In this document: positions 37,960 through 48,672 of the stretch, piece by piece
Layout of the letters: each line of letters begins with the position of its first letter
How positions within the stretch are numbered: position 1 is the stretch's first letter
Assembly: GCA_016617855.1 (NCBI GenBank)
Contig: JAECUM010004899.1
Location: forward strand, 17,502-81,501
Direction of reading: 5' to 3'
Source: Megalonaias nervosa
Lineage: Eukaryota; Mollusca; Bivalvia; Unionida; Unionidae
DNA: 64,000 bases
The notes under the pieces: generated by a model
The model's input: the letters and a program-made list of their open reading frames with translations, nothing else
Database searches by the model: none
Told to the model about the DNA's origin: nothing
Position numbers and translations under genes: made by a program

Positions 37960-39085
37960 AGAATTCTGAAAACGAATAGCATTTTTATTAATGGCAATTA
38001 TTTTTATTAATTGTTATCAAAGTAACTCAGGTGGGAACATAGACTATTTCCTAATGAGAATCTCCTTTATGTGTTTATACATTTTCTTGATCAAAATGGA
38101 GAAATGTTGGTACTTTAACCTTTGGCTGTATATCAGTGTATAAAAGGAACTTTTAGTGATATCGTATAATGCTGATCAGTTCTGACAAAAAGTGTATTTA
38201 CGACTCCTTCAACATACGAGGAAATTTATGTAATGCATGAATTGTATTGTGCAACTTTGAAGAAAACCATGACAAAAGAATTAAGGTCAGAACCTTTAAT
38301 TATTCTTTGAAGGAGTAGGAGTACCATTTTAGTGAGTACATCTGTTGCTTTCTGTCCACTGACATCATAATCATACACACAATGTAAATCCATTCCATTT
38401 ATCTAATTTATCTGATTCTATACTTGATAATCGAATGTCGTATCGTAACAGTAAGAGTTTCTGTCGGAAATGATGATTCCAAATTTTCTCTGAATATATA
38501 TATATACAAAATTGTTTCTGTTGCTTCGTTGCAGGCATTACTTCATCATAAGTCTTTATTCATTAATTGGAGATATAAACTGCACAGTAATTAAGTTTGT
38601 TCCTTTAGCGATCAAAACAAATAAGGAATACCACTAATTGTTTATTCTGACACATTTGTAATAAAGCATTGTAACATTTCATTCCATTTTTACTGAGTTT
38701 TATTTCGACAATTCATTTTTTGTCAAGGAAAACAATTTTGATAATGGACAAAGGACAATAATAGTTAGAAACCGGGTTCTAACCCATCTGTGAATGCTAA
38801 GGACAACAAAGCAGCATGAATAATGTCAAAATTGTAGAAGACGTTTTGGTGTAGCGAATCGATTTTTTGTAATTATTTTGATCTTTTGTATTTTCTATGC
38901 AATTTACAGATGTCAAACGATGACTTTAATTAATTTCAGGGCTTATGCGATTCAACCAACAGTGAATCTGTTACATGACTGGAAGTGTTGGATAGGAATT
39001 CCGGATTCTAGAGAAGGTCAAGGAATAGTGCTGTGAAGTCCGAACCCTGAATGAGGGCAGTATACATTGTGTTGTGTTTTTCAAA
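37960..39085. other. Intergenic DNA, nothing recognised
   Basis: No ORF, repeat or RNA signal beyond a short (TA)n at 38496. Confidence 0.5.
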
Positions 39086-39089
39086 GACA

Positions 39090-39348
39090 TGTAGTTGTGT
39101 GAACCAATCTTATTTTTCTTTGTTTCACAATGGTGTATGAACCATACTTATTTTTCTTTGCATCACAAGGGTGTGTGAACCATACTTATTTTTCTTTGTA
39201 TCGTACGGTTGCATGAACCCCATACTTATTTTTCTTTGTACCATACTGTTGTGTGAACTAAACTTATTTTATGTTTATATCAGATGATTCTGTAAATAGT
39301 ACTCATACTTATTCCTTTATATCATATGATTCTGTGAATCATACTCTT

Positions 39349-39350
<2 letters not shown>
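39090..39350. repeat. Minisatellite, unit ~45 bp, about six copies
   Basis: The phrase catacttatttttctttg with a flanking gtgtgaacc recurs at roughly 45-base spacing and decays towards 39350. Confidence 0.85.

Positions 39351-39353
<3 letters not shown>

Positions 39354-39439
<86 letters not shown>
39354..39439. repeat. (TA)n(GT)n microsatellite at the 3' end of the Penelope element
   Basis: About 70 bases of TA followed by GT units. It abuts the 3' end of the minus-strand element. Confidence 0.95.
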
Positions 39440-39846
39440 CAATAAACTGACAACGAACAGCGCAAAACTAGTATCTAACAAGCCTGAGCGCTTTTGACTC
39501 TTCATGAGTCTTTTTCAAAGGCAAATACAGAACATAGACAAGACAAACAAATAAAACACAAAAATCGTTGTGTTTGCAAAACTTTACATGGCTGTTTCTA
39601 CAGGAATTAAACCTTTAAATTTATTATGTTTCAACTAGTTTATTTCAACTTGTTGCGGACGCTTGAAAATATTTTTATTGACCTAGAAATCGACGAGCCA
39701 TAACGACATATGTTGTTTTATGTAAATTTATGTAAGCGCAAATTATATCCAAGATATTTCATTGTTATAGTGGTAATTATAGGCTATTAAGCAAATTTAG
39801 AGAATTATTTAAAAGAAAATGTGTCTGCTGCAAAAAATAAATAATT

Positions 39847-40422
39847 TCATTTGTGCATGGCTGTCTTTTTATAGTCTTCTTGGTTTAAACAGCTTGGTTT
39901 CAGTGTTCTAAGGCGGCGTATCCAGTAAGATTCCTTTTCTTTCCTGGTGTCGGAACTCCAGTTGGGGTTGTGAGCAATAACAATAAGTGTTATATCACTG
40001 AAAGTGTGGCCAGGGGAGGAGAAGTGTTCTGCGACCGGGCTTCTGTACAGCTTCTTTGTCATCCAATCAGATCTATGAAGGTTGATCCTTTTGTGTAGCT
40101 TTTCAGTTTCTCCGACATACTGAAGGCTACAGATCTTACATGTAATGAGATAAATTACATTCTCTGTTTTGCACGTTTTGTTTGGACCATGTATGTTTAG
40201 TTTTTCTCTAGTCACTGTGCTAGTAAATGTCCTGGTCTCTATCATATGTTGACAGGTTTTGCATCTTTTATTGCCACAGGGGCCAGATTGATTAGGGTGG
40301 TTTTGAATAGTGATTGGCATTAGCTTCGCCCTGACTAGGATGTCCTTGAGGTTTTTTGGTCTCCGGAAGGCTACTACAGGTTTGTTCGGAATGATTAGCT
40401 TTAGTACGTCCGACGATTCCAC
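39847..40422 (-). pseudogene. GIY-YIG endonuclease domain of the Penelope element
   Basis: Begins in the RT-endonuclease linker and has the Cys motif CGNKRCKTCQHM, then NVIYLITCKICSLQYVGET, where YLI and QYVG stand for GIY and YIG. The catalytic Arg lies in LHKRINLHRSDW, His in VAEHFSSPGH and Glu in KEKESYWI. The frame is intact for 191 codons. It nicks target DNA to prime reverse transcription. Confidence 0.9.
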
Positions 40423-40449
40423 GATGGGCCAGTGTTTCGCAATGATTTT

Positions 40450-41430
40450 ACCTACTTTGGAGTTGTCTGGATGGTAGGTCAGGATAAATGGTATCCTATC
40501 AGCCTTTTCCTTCTTTCCATATTTTAGTAGGTCATCGCGGTTTGTTTGTTTAGCCCTTTGGGTTGCCTCCGCAATCAGGTCTTTGTCGTAGCCTAGGTAA
40601 ATTAAATGTTTAGATAGCTCTTCAGACCTTTTTAGGAATGTTTCATCGTCGGAGCAAATTCTGCGTATCCTTAGTGCCTGGCTATATGGAATGTTCCTAA
40701 TGCAGTGTTCTGGATGACAGCTGGTTGGGAGGAGATTCTGGTGCTTGTCTGTTGGTTTCTAGCAGATGTCTGTATGGAGTTTGTTTTCTATCAGTCTGGT
40801 TGTCGTGCCCAGGAAATCGTGAGTTGAGTTGGAGACTTCTGCGGTGAATTTTATTGAAGGATGGAAGTTGTTTGCCTTTGATATGAAATTATCCAGACTT
40901 TCTCTTCCATGTTGCCACTTCATTTTTATATCGATAAAGCGTACCCGCTGGTATGGTGTAAGTGCAACCGATGGCTAAAAGTTGACCCTCCAGTTTTCCC
41001 ATAAAAATGTTAGCATACCAAGGGGCCATTATTGTACCCATTGCGGTTCCATTGATTTATGGGTGGTTTTCTTCATTAAATTCAAAGTTATTGAGTTTTA
41101 GGACAAGCTCCAGGAGTTGGACTAGGAAGTGTGTGGGTGGATTGTTTACAGTTCTTGTTTCCATTCTTCTCTACACGCCTGTATCCCTTTGTTGTGCGGT
41201 ATGTTAGTATACAAAGATGTGACGTCTAAGGAAACAAGCAATGTATCTGGCAGTAATGGTTCGCTTGCTTTGCTTTTTATGAGGTAATTTGATGAAGATA
41301 TGATGGTAATTTGTGGACATGCGGTCTCATAAAATGATTCAAATATTCTGATATCCTTTCTGAGGGATGTCCGTTACCAGAGATTATAGGTCTGCCCGGA
41401 TTTCCTTGTTTGTGGATTTTAGGTAGAAGA
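40450..41430 (-). pseudogene. Penelope RT core, broken
   Basis: In shifting frames I read [20 protein letters not shown] (about 41369-41428), [16 protein letters not shown] near 41210-41250, [14 protein letters not shown] (40986-41040), RFID near 40930 and NFHPSIKFTAEVSNSTHDFL (about 40800-40870). At the catalytic site the usual R-F-I-D-D reads R-F-I-D-I, so one metal-binding Asp is missing. Confidence 0.8.
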
Positions 41431-41436
41431 TACAAT

Positions 41437-41724
41437 CTACCTGCCCTTGGGTTTCCTGGGCTTAAGCAGTTTCTTCTTTTGCTGGTCTATGTGACCGATT
41501 TGGTACGCCTCGTCAATAATATTAGTGATGGTTTTTGCATATTCCAGTGTTGGATCATGGTCTAGTCTTTGGTAGAACCTAGCGTCACTTAGTTGTCTAC
41601 TTGCTTCACTAATGTAGCCTTCCTTATTCGTAACGACCACAGCGGAACCCTTATCTGCAGGCTTAATTATGATGTCTGTTCTGCTTTTTAGCGAGTGTAT
41701 GACATCTGTCTCTTCTTTTGTCAA
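41437..41724 (-). pseudogene. Penelope RT N-terminal domain
   Basis: MTKEETDVIHSLKSRTDIII is followed by KPADKGSAVVV, the conserved Penelope motif before RT. The frame shifts at 41437, just before the LLPKIHK motif. Confidence 0.85.
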
Positions 41725-41939
41725 ATTAGAGTATCTGTTAGTGTGGTTGACGTGTCTGGACGTGTCGTTTTCAACTGAGTTGATAAAGGCTTCTAGAATT
41801 GGAATTGAACGTTTTGGTGGGGTCCAATTAGTTTTCTTTCTGAATATGGGTTAGTCGCAGCTTATATTTTCCTATTCATAATGACCACAGCGGAACCCTT
41901 ATCTGCAGGCTTAATTATGATTACTGTTCTGAATCAGAG

Positions 41940-44900
41940 GAAAACATAAAGCTAGAAAAGTAATGATCCATATCTTGTCTATGCGTCTGAACCTGTGGCC
42001 TTCCTGTCTTGTCTAAAGTTACCCTGGCTCATACCAGATGTTTCAAACAAGGCTTTTACCGATGAATATAATTGAATGGAGCATTAAATTATTATATTTT
42101 ATTAGTTTTCAGGCTCAGGGTGAATCTAATTTTGTGCTCTAATTTATTTGAATTTAGTAAATTATCAAATTAAATGAACTGAAATGACGTAAGGCAAAGG
42201 CATGTCCTTTTTAGTTTGGCACATGTTTGTGTCTGGAACTTTTTACAAAGTGTAAAGGACTTTAAGTGGTAGTTGATACATATTGGTCGTTCAGAGCCAT
42301 AGTGAAATTTTGGTGGTTCAGGGCCGTAGTGAAAATTGATAAAACCACGTATGTATTTTTGGATTACCTTTTGACTACAATCAATGGTAATTAAACGACA
42401 ATCACAGAATGAAGGAATATTTACATTCGACGACACGTTGGGAGATATATCAACTGGAAGAAGAATATATAGTCTTATATATTTAGCGCAGCTAGAAAAG
42501 TCTAATGAATTGTAATGTATTTACTCTGAACGACCTCTGTTCTAGTTCGTTATATCTGTATTCGTAAAATGTTTACATTAGTTGTATTCGCGGAGCATCT
42601 GAAATACCCTAATTTCATTGCACATTTAAGTTCCATGAAAAAATGTACTATATAATGTTAATGAACAAGTACACCTACCTCGTGTATGCATTGTATCTTT
42701 TTAATATATTTTTTTATTAAAGTCATTTAGTTAATGACATTTTCAATTCTAAGATCCAATGAATCGTTTGTGTACAATAAGAAGAGTGCACGTATAATAC
42801 GAAGTACTATTTCCATGCATGAAATATCAAAGTTGAAGTGGAAGTGCCAAGTTCAAGTAAACATCGCCACTTGGTCCAAACAGGCCATTAGTGATGTAAA
42901 TGGATGTCAAAATAACATGACGGGATCCAAGGAGGAAATTGTTTACTGTAGGGAGGTCCGACTGACCTAGTTTGTGATTGGATAAAAAGTTGAAGAGTAG
43001 TTGTTGTCTTGATCATTGGAAACGTATTTCACAATATTAAATTATTAATTTTTGAAAAGTCCAAGTATCGTTTTTCTACTGCGTAATAAGTGATTATATT
43101 AAGAGATTTGTTAAGCAGCGTTCCCCATTCTGGAGAGTTATAGCAGTCAGAGATACATTGAGGAGTTTGATAAATTTATTTAAATTGATAACCGTTCGTT
43201 GGAACTGCAGAGACGGAAAACTTTATTTTAAATAGAGTACCATATACTGCATTATTGAAAGACTCGAATATATTAATATCTTTGGATTTATCGTGACACA
43301 TTCAAGGTCATTTTTAGGACTTAGTATTCTTTGGATTTAAATTGAATTGAAGCAAAACGGTTTGGATATTAAACAGCAGTTTTCTGTGGTGTTAGCTCAA
43401 AAGAGCATTAGAACGTTCGTTCGAAATGCATTTGGAATATATGCGGCTTACCTTGGAATTGTTCAAACATTTAGGAAGTTTAGGAATTCATACCATGCTG
43501 TAAGTTATTTTGAACTCTTTCACTTTGTATTTTAGGTAAATGAATTCATATTTTAAATTATACAAAATTGTGATATGTGCCTGTTTAAGTTCTATTTGTC
43601 CTTATTAGCGATAATTTTGACAAGGCTTTATATTAATACAAATGTAAATTAATGAATTAATTGTGCGTGTACAATATACAGAGACACACACCAATCCATT
43701 TCATCAGCAGGATGGAACAAAGATTCTTTTTATAATTCTTTCCCAATCCTACGTCCGTTTTTTTTTTCTTCGATCTAATGTTTAAGCCTTGTATCTACAT
43801 AACAATACTAATAACATCCACATCACTGAGAAGGGTTATTGTTAGGGAGAACCTACGTGTCAAATGCATATGAACACCTTTTTCTATCAGAGAGATTCTT
43901 TTTGGTAGACATATGCAACCTCATCATCGGTGCCTATTACGGCACGTAATATTCCTTTACAAATATAATAATCGGTTGGTTCATTTGACGGTTTAACTTT
44001 ACAAGGGAGCAGGCAATCACTCGTGAAATAAAGTCCACCTTAATGCTATTAGTTATTTCATTGCAATTTTTTTGCTCTATCATTCCTCATCAAACCGTTT
44101 TCATGAGAAAAAATCTTTCAAAGAAACGCTTACTACTATTGCATACAATCATTAAAAACATGAATCTGAAGGTCCGGCATGTATACATTCAAAATAAATG
44201 GCGCGAAGAGTCGTAGAAATCGTAATGGATGACCGAAGAAAACAAGTGACTAGGCAATGATTAAGTTATAGACAACAATCATGGATGACTGAAATAAAAA
44301 AGGACGAGGCAAAGATCCAATCATGTAATACCGACATGGATGACTGTAATAAATAACGGACCATGCAAAGATAAAGAAATATTTTTTCCTTACAATGAAT
44401 TATTTATGCAAGAGTAGATAAAAGCACAACTACATATGTTCGTGTCTCTTCAACAGCTGGTTCTGAATTGTAATTGTTGGTACAGCCCCTCAAGGAACAT
44501 TATTCCGCCTGATGCAATTTTGTTGAGCTGGATGTTTATCAATATGGTTCAATAATGAACTCAATCACTGCCTAGATGTCATCCAGTTGTTCAAATTTTG
44601 AACTGACGCATTTCACATATTTTTTTCTCTTCTTTCAAATGCAACAGCTGTGTTTAAATTACAAGATTCAGAAGTGCAAATTTGGAGAATAATCAGGATT
44701 TATTTCACGAAACTCAATTTTCAATTTTTTAATTGTCAAATTCAAATTAGTCATTGCACAAATATTGTATTTACCTGTCCTTTTAAGTATGTGTTTGCTT
44801 CATGTGATAAACAGCTGATACACATTGAAAATAAATAGATCTCACATTGGTTTGTGACTGGAAATGTTCTTCAAAGGGTCAAATAAGCCTTTGTATTTAT

Positions 44901-45430
44901 GAAGAAAGTCTTGGGAAAGGAACAGTCTTCGGACACGTTGAAACAATGCTTATGGGTAGATGAAACTGGAGTGGAACACACTATTCTGCTTAAATTTCTG
45001 TTTAAAGTTTTATCCTTTTGATTTGTTGAGCGCGAGGATACTTTTACGTATAGATCCAAACGTTTCATACGACTGCCTAACTATAAACGCTTCTTCGTGA
45101 ACGTACCTCGACAAGTACACGTTTAGACAATTCCATCAAGCTGTTTCCATATTTACTTTATTTCAATAAAATAACTAATGTGCAGTGCTTAAAACGGTGA
45201 CAGGTTTATTGTAAGCTACGTTTAAATCTGAATTGCTGGTGTATCACATGTGCCATTATTGATATAGATAATTTATTTGTTTTTTCCCAATTTGCGCCGC
45301 AGATATTGTTCGCTAGTCGATCACAGGGAAAGCCAACCAAAGATTGCTGGTGATTTTAAATGCGATGCAAGCAGCTCTTTGGTGTATAGCTAGTATTTGG
45401 ATATCGATTTCTGCTATTGGAAAGATAATA
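41940..45430. other. Intergenic DNA with one minisatellite
   Basis: No gene is supported. At 44221-44366 a ~60-bp unit with atggatgac(c/t)g and a(a/g)gcaa(a/t)gat recurs three times. Confidence 0.5.
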
Positions 45431-45435
45431 CTCAC

Positions 45436-46179
45436 CTGCTGTAGGAAGTAACATAATCATTTGGGACACGATCGTTGTCTTCCAAGAACTTAACAAGTGC
45501 GTCCTTGGTGAATAACATTCGAAATCTTTCTCTTCTTATTTGAGTCAATGTTGGTTTTCGTAATTGCTGAAGTAATATACGGGGGTGGATTCGGATTTGA
45601 ATTTCACTTCATCGTTGTAAAAATAATCCCTGTGTGGTGTTATGTCTGACTTTGAAGTACGTGACTGGGCATTTTCATGTTCTAATGCCATGAGGCCAAG
45701 CTGGCTTCGAGTTGGTGTTGCTACATAATCTATGTGGAGCCAACTATCGATTTCAGTTTGACCATTAGCAAGACTATATTTTAGTTTATATGAGGTTCCT
45801 AATGCAATAATTCTGAAGCAAATATTCATCGACAAATGAAAGGAAAATGTTATCAATGTTAGAATACTCTATCAGCAGGTCTAAAACTCCGTGGACAAAT
45901 TCCGCAACCTCATCGCCGCTGTCATATTCCGTCACTTATATGTAAGAATATATCTTAATCATACACGCCAAAGAAAGTTAAATACTCGTCCGGAATGCTT
46001 CAAACTGAATTTCGTCGTTTGCTATTAATTTCTTCGATGACGTATACATGAAAGAGTTTCAAAGACGGGTGGCGTATTGGTTGCGTGTTATCATTCAATT
46101 TTTTTAACAATGCGGTCAGTTGCCTTCATCCACTATAATAACTGAACACGATGAATAGATAAAGTCCTGACTTGCGAGC
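45436..46179 (-). pseudogene. Downstream half of a coding-like exon split by the Polinton insertion
   Basis: On the minus strand protein-like pieces in different frames follow one another: KSGLYLFIVFSYYSG next to the insertion, EFVHGVLDLLIEYSNIDNIF, YKLKYSLANGQTEIDSWLHI, YNDEVKFKSESTPVYYFSN and FTKDALVKFLEDNDRVPNDY. The last ends at a good splice donor, cag|gtgagt, at 45436/45435. I do not recognise the protein. Together with 57084-57576 it forms one exon-like tract of about 1.2 kb with several frame breaks. It may be an old host gene or an older viral or mobile-element gene. Confidence 0.5.
46175..46179. repeat. Target-site duplication CGAGC, left
   Basis: CGAGC directly before the element; an exact copy lies at 57084-57088. 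A 5-6 bp duplication is the rule for Polinton integrases. Confidence 0.85.
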
Positions 46180-46463
46180 ATCAGCAGGCAGGGTGAACCC
46201 TACAACTTTTTTCCTGACCTTATTTTACAAAAATAAAGGTTCCTACAGGGGCTGATAAAAAATAAGGTCAATAATTATAAACCGAACCTTCTAACTTTTA
46301 TTATTACCATATAGTTTGAAAAAACGGATAATGAATCGTTTTGAGTCAGCTCATTTTTGTTACTTTATTTTTGACTTTTTTGTTTTTATTTTTATAATGC
46401 GTTTAGTTTACTTACTAGGTCAATTAATTTTTGTCGTTTTTCACCCTGCCTGCTGCTATAAAT
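46180..46463 (+). repeat. Left terminal inverted repeat (284 bp)
   Basis: Matches the complement of 56800-57083 over its full length with few mismatches. Its outer edge (gcaggcagggtgaa) recurs inverted at its inner edge (ttcaccctgcctgctgct, 46440-46456), so the repeat itself has inverted ends. It also holds a 12-base inverted pair, tgaccttatttt at 46215-46226 and aaaataaggtca at 46259-46270. Confidence 0.95.
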
Positions 46464-46491
46464 TAAACAATTATTATAAATATTACTAATA

Positions 46492-46803
46492 ATGGTCGTT
46501 ATAGGGGAACCACATTCAGCTAGATTAGCTCGAGAGCGACTAGAAGCAATTAGAAAATATTTACCTCTTCGTGATGCTGTCAAGCAACAACTACAATTAT
46601 TTAAAACTATTACTGAAACCACTAAAGGTCTTCTTCCTGCGTTAGAAAAAACTGCTGAAGCAACTGGAAAAATAGCAGAAAGAACAAAACAGACAAAAAA
46701 GATTTTACGGGGACTTCCAGCTGATATAGCTGCTGCTCAACCAATACAACAAATACCTGAAGCCGCTGAAGCACCAGCCCCTAAACAAAAAGTCTTGCAA
46801 TGA
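46492..46803 (+). CDS. Small helical protein of unknown function (Polinton ORF1)
   Basis: 103 codons from an ATG 29 bases inside the left TIR. The N-terminal half is charged and helix-forming (ARLARERLEAIRKYLPLRDA), the middle is a likely coiled coil (TKGLLPALEKTAEATGKIAE) and the end is Pro/Ala-rich. The stop overlaps the next ORF's start (ATGA at 46800-46803), suggesting coupled genes. I recognise no family. Intact. Confidence 0.6.
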   Translation: MVVIGEPHSARLARERLEAIRKYLPLRDAVKQQLQLFKTITETTKGLLPALEKTAEATGKIAERTKQTKKILRGLPADIAAAQPIQQIPEAAEAPAPKQKVLQ

Positions 46804-47415
46804 GTAGTAATGCTGAACTGATAGATAAATTTGATGAAATTACTATTAAAACAATTAATGAAATTAAAGATCCACAACAATTAGCTACATTTGCTGTGGA
46901 AACTTTCGGTCGAAGAGACAAATTAATGAAACCTGAATACGCTAAATATATTAAAACCCGTGAACAGTGGCAAAAAGTATTATATCGCATACGTATGAAT
47001 GTTGAACAAACTAAAGCTAGTGATCCATTATATCGGAATTATGTTGATGACGTTAATTATTTAGTCAAATCAGAAAAGGAAACAGCAAAACAACTTGGAG
47101 AACAGAGAAAACAAGAAAGACAAGAAAGAAAAAAGCAAAGGAGGAAGAAGCAGCAAGACCAAAACAAAAATATACAAAAAGAAAACAGCCAGATTCTCAA
47201 ACAACATTGGAATCACATCCAGATTCTTAAACAACATTGGAATCACAACCAGATTCTCAAACAACATTGGAATCACAATCAGATTCTCAAAAAACATTGA
47301 AAGTGATTCCAGAATAAAAGGAAGATATTCTGGAATTAATTAAAAGTATACAATATATTATAAACAAACGTGAGAAGGAAATAGAAATTCAAAGGATGGA
47401 AATAAAAAAGCAAAT
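46800..47415 (+). pseudogene. Charged coiled-coil protein with DSQTTLESQ repeats (Polinton ORF2), broken
   Basis: Starts MSSNAELIDKFDEITIKTIN and reads to a Lys/Arg/Gln-rich segment (about 47100-47160). After it the sensible frame changes, because a 30-base tandem repeat at 47190-47296 encodes D-S-Q-T-T-L-E-S-Q-P units only in another frame. A stop interrupts that frame, and a third stretch (REKEIEIQRMEIKKQMM) continues to about 47415. Three frames across one tract suggest at least one indel and stop mutations. Unknown family. Its place ahead of the core-protein gene suggests a virion or assembly role, which is inference. Confidence 0.5.
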
Positions 47416-47466
47416 GATGAAATCAGTATACTTTTGATTCCTCCAGTAAATATTGAAGAAGGAAAA

Positions 47467-47817
47467 ATGATTGACGAAATGAAAAATATTATAAAAGAGA
47501 GAGAGAATGTTATAGACTATTATCAACGTGATATAAATGATAATAATAAATTTATGAAAGAATCAAACGATGAATTGAAACAGATAGAGGCTGCAGAGAG
47601 AAAAGGAAGTGGCCTTACTCTATGTCCTAATAACGTTATCTCTAACGTTGAACGACTAGAAATCCTCATCGGAGGAAAACGAGCTGGTAATAATTCTCCA
47701 GAAATAATTAATGAAGTAGCCGATATTTGCAGACGGTTATTTACAGGCGGTATCATGGACGTTGATGTTTATCAGTCTCTTATTAACGAAATTGCCGATG
47801 ACTACTATAGCGATTAG
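47467..47817 (+). CDS. Small conserved Polinton-type protein (ORF3)
   Basis: First ATG at 47467, though the frame is open from 47374 without an ATG, so the start may be lost. A long helix (MIDEMKNIIKERENVIDYYQ) leads to a C-terminal block GGKRAGNN..EIINEVADI.RRLFTGGI..VYQSLINEI. The pattern A-G-N, then I-x-x-I/L-x-x-L-x-x-x-G-x-I and Y-x-x-I, is one I remember from small proteins next to core and capsid genes in Polinton-like elements of animals. Role unknown. Confidence 0.55.
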   Translation: MIDEMKNIIKERENVIDYYQRDINDNNKFMKESNDELKQIEAAERKGSGLTLCPNNVISNVERLEILIGGKRAGNNSPEIINEVADICRRLFTGGIMDVDVYQSLINEIADDYYSD

Positions 47818-47847
47818 GATATAATTAAATACAATTACTATAATAAA

Positions 47848-48294
47848 ATGATCGTACATAGTACTCAACGTGGACCAACCATGGTCAGGGTAATAAACTC
47901 ACGATTACCAGTATACAAAACAACCTACGGAGATGGACTAGGTGATGTTGTTCAGGGTCTATTTAGAAGGATAGCCCCAAAAGCAATACCGATTGCAAAG
48001 CAACTAGGAATGAAATCTATTGATGTTGTTCGTGAAAAAGGTATTGGTGCTGTGGGTAATCTCGCTGGTAAAGCGTTTTCAGCGATCAAAGATAGACTAG
48101 CACGATTAATACGACGAAAACCTCAACCAGTAAAATTACCCAGTACTGAAGTAATGCCTGCAAATGTCAGTAAAATAATAAATCAAGTTGCGAATCAAAA
48201 ACTAGCAGAGTTGGCTGATGTACCAATGTCAGAAAAAGAAAAAAATATAACCGCTAGTCTGATAGCAGGAAGTGGTCTTCGTTTTAGACGATAG
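47848..48294 (+). CDS. pX/pVI-like basic core or minor capsid protein
   Basis: 149-residue basic protein. At residues ~30-70 it has GDGLGDVVQGLFRRIAPKAI followed by alternating Ala/Lys/Val (KQLGMKSIDVV, GIGAVGNLAGKA), and an RLIRRKP tail. The G-x-G-x-x-x-x-x-L-F-R followed by P-x-A-x-P-x-A-K pattern is shared by adenovirus pX/pVI-like and Polinton/adintovirus core proteins. These bind DNA in the virion or disrupt membranes and are often cut by the viral protease. It ends in a GSGLRFRR that could be a processing site. Intact, and directly upstream of the capsid fragment. Confidence 0.65.
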   Translation: MIVHSTQRGPTMVRVINSRLPVYKTTYGDGLGDVVQGLFRRIAPKAIPIAKQLGMKSIDVVREKGIGAVGNLAGKAFSAIKDRLARLIRRKPQPVKLPSTEVMPANVSKIINQVANQKLAELADVPMSEKEKNITASLIAGSGLRFRR

Positions 48295-48308
48295 CAAATA
48301 TAATAAAG

Positions 48309-48672
48309 ATGTTCAAGCACATATCTGATCCAGCATTTGACATAGACGCACCAGTACTCAAAGATGAGTCTGTGTGTGATTATCAATATTATTCTTATGA
48401 CGCTCGAATTCCAGATCAGCGTGGACGAATTGAACTACAAGTTCAGGATACAAGTAGGTATTTCCTACCCGCTGAGGCTTTTATTGAAGTAGAAGGTGAA
48501 ATTTTAAATATCGCTAATCCTGCATTACCAGTAGCATATGGAGCTAATGTTATTGTTGGTTTTGTTAATAATGGTATTATGGCGTTATTTTATCAAACTT
48601 ACTGACCAGACAGGATACATTTTGGATCTACGAGGAGAATCACTTAATATTAATTTGTATATACGCTCGTAG
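48309..48672 (+). pseudogene. Capsid-type (jelly-roll) gene with a large internal deletion
   Basis: 98 codons from ATG 48309 resemble the N-terminus of a Polinton capsid protein: YYSYDARIPDQRGRIELQVQ, a first strand like AFIEVEGEI, then GFVNNGIMALFYQ, where the family has a V/L-N-N...LF block. The stop at about 48604 is followed in another frame by TDQTGYILDLRGESLNINLY and IRS-stop (48670-48672), which looks like the extreme C-terminus of the same kind of protein. Hundreds of codons of the jelly-roll are absent between the two parts. Without them no capsid can form from this copy. Major versus minor capsid is not decided. Confidence 0.55.

Larger units (their letters stand above)
39440..41935 (-). 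mobile_element. Penelope-like element, decayed
   Basis: Read on the minus strand: RT N-terminal domain (41437-41724), RT core (about 40450-41430, several frames), then a GIY-YIG endonuclease (39847-40422) and a 3' UTR. This RT-then-GIY-YIG order defines endonuclease-bearing Penelope elements. Near the 5' end a ~65-base piece of the ORF (41619-41683) is repeated at 41868-41930, in line with the partial tandem copies common in this class. The 3' UTR has a small inverted repeat gactc...gagtc near 39500; published Penelope ends often carry hammerhead ribozymes, but I cannot make this one fit. Confidence 0.85.

Noticed and set aside
39317..39505. Minus-strand ORF with Ile-Tyr repeats
   Set aside because: TA/GT microsatellite at the Penelope 3' end.
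39480..39540. Hammerhead ribozyme in the Penelope 3' region
   Set aside because: Only a short gactc/gagtc stem is visible; the CTGATGA and GAAA core strands are not in place.
47070..47297. Minus-strand hydrophobic ORF with repeated MLFENL
   Set aside because: Antisense of the 30-bp repeat in Polinton ORF2.
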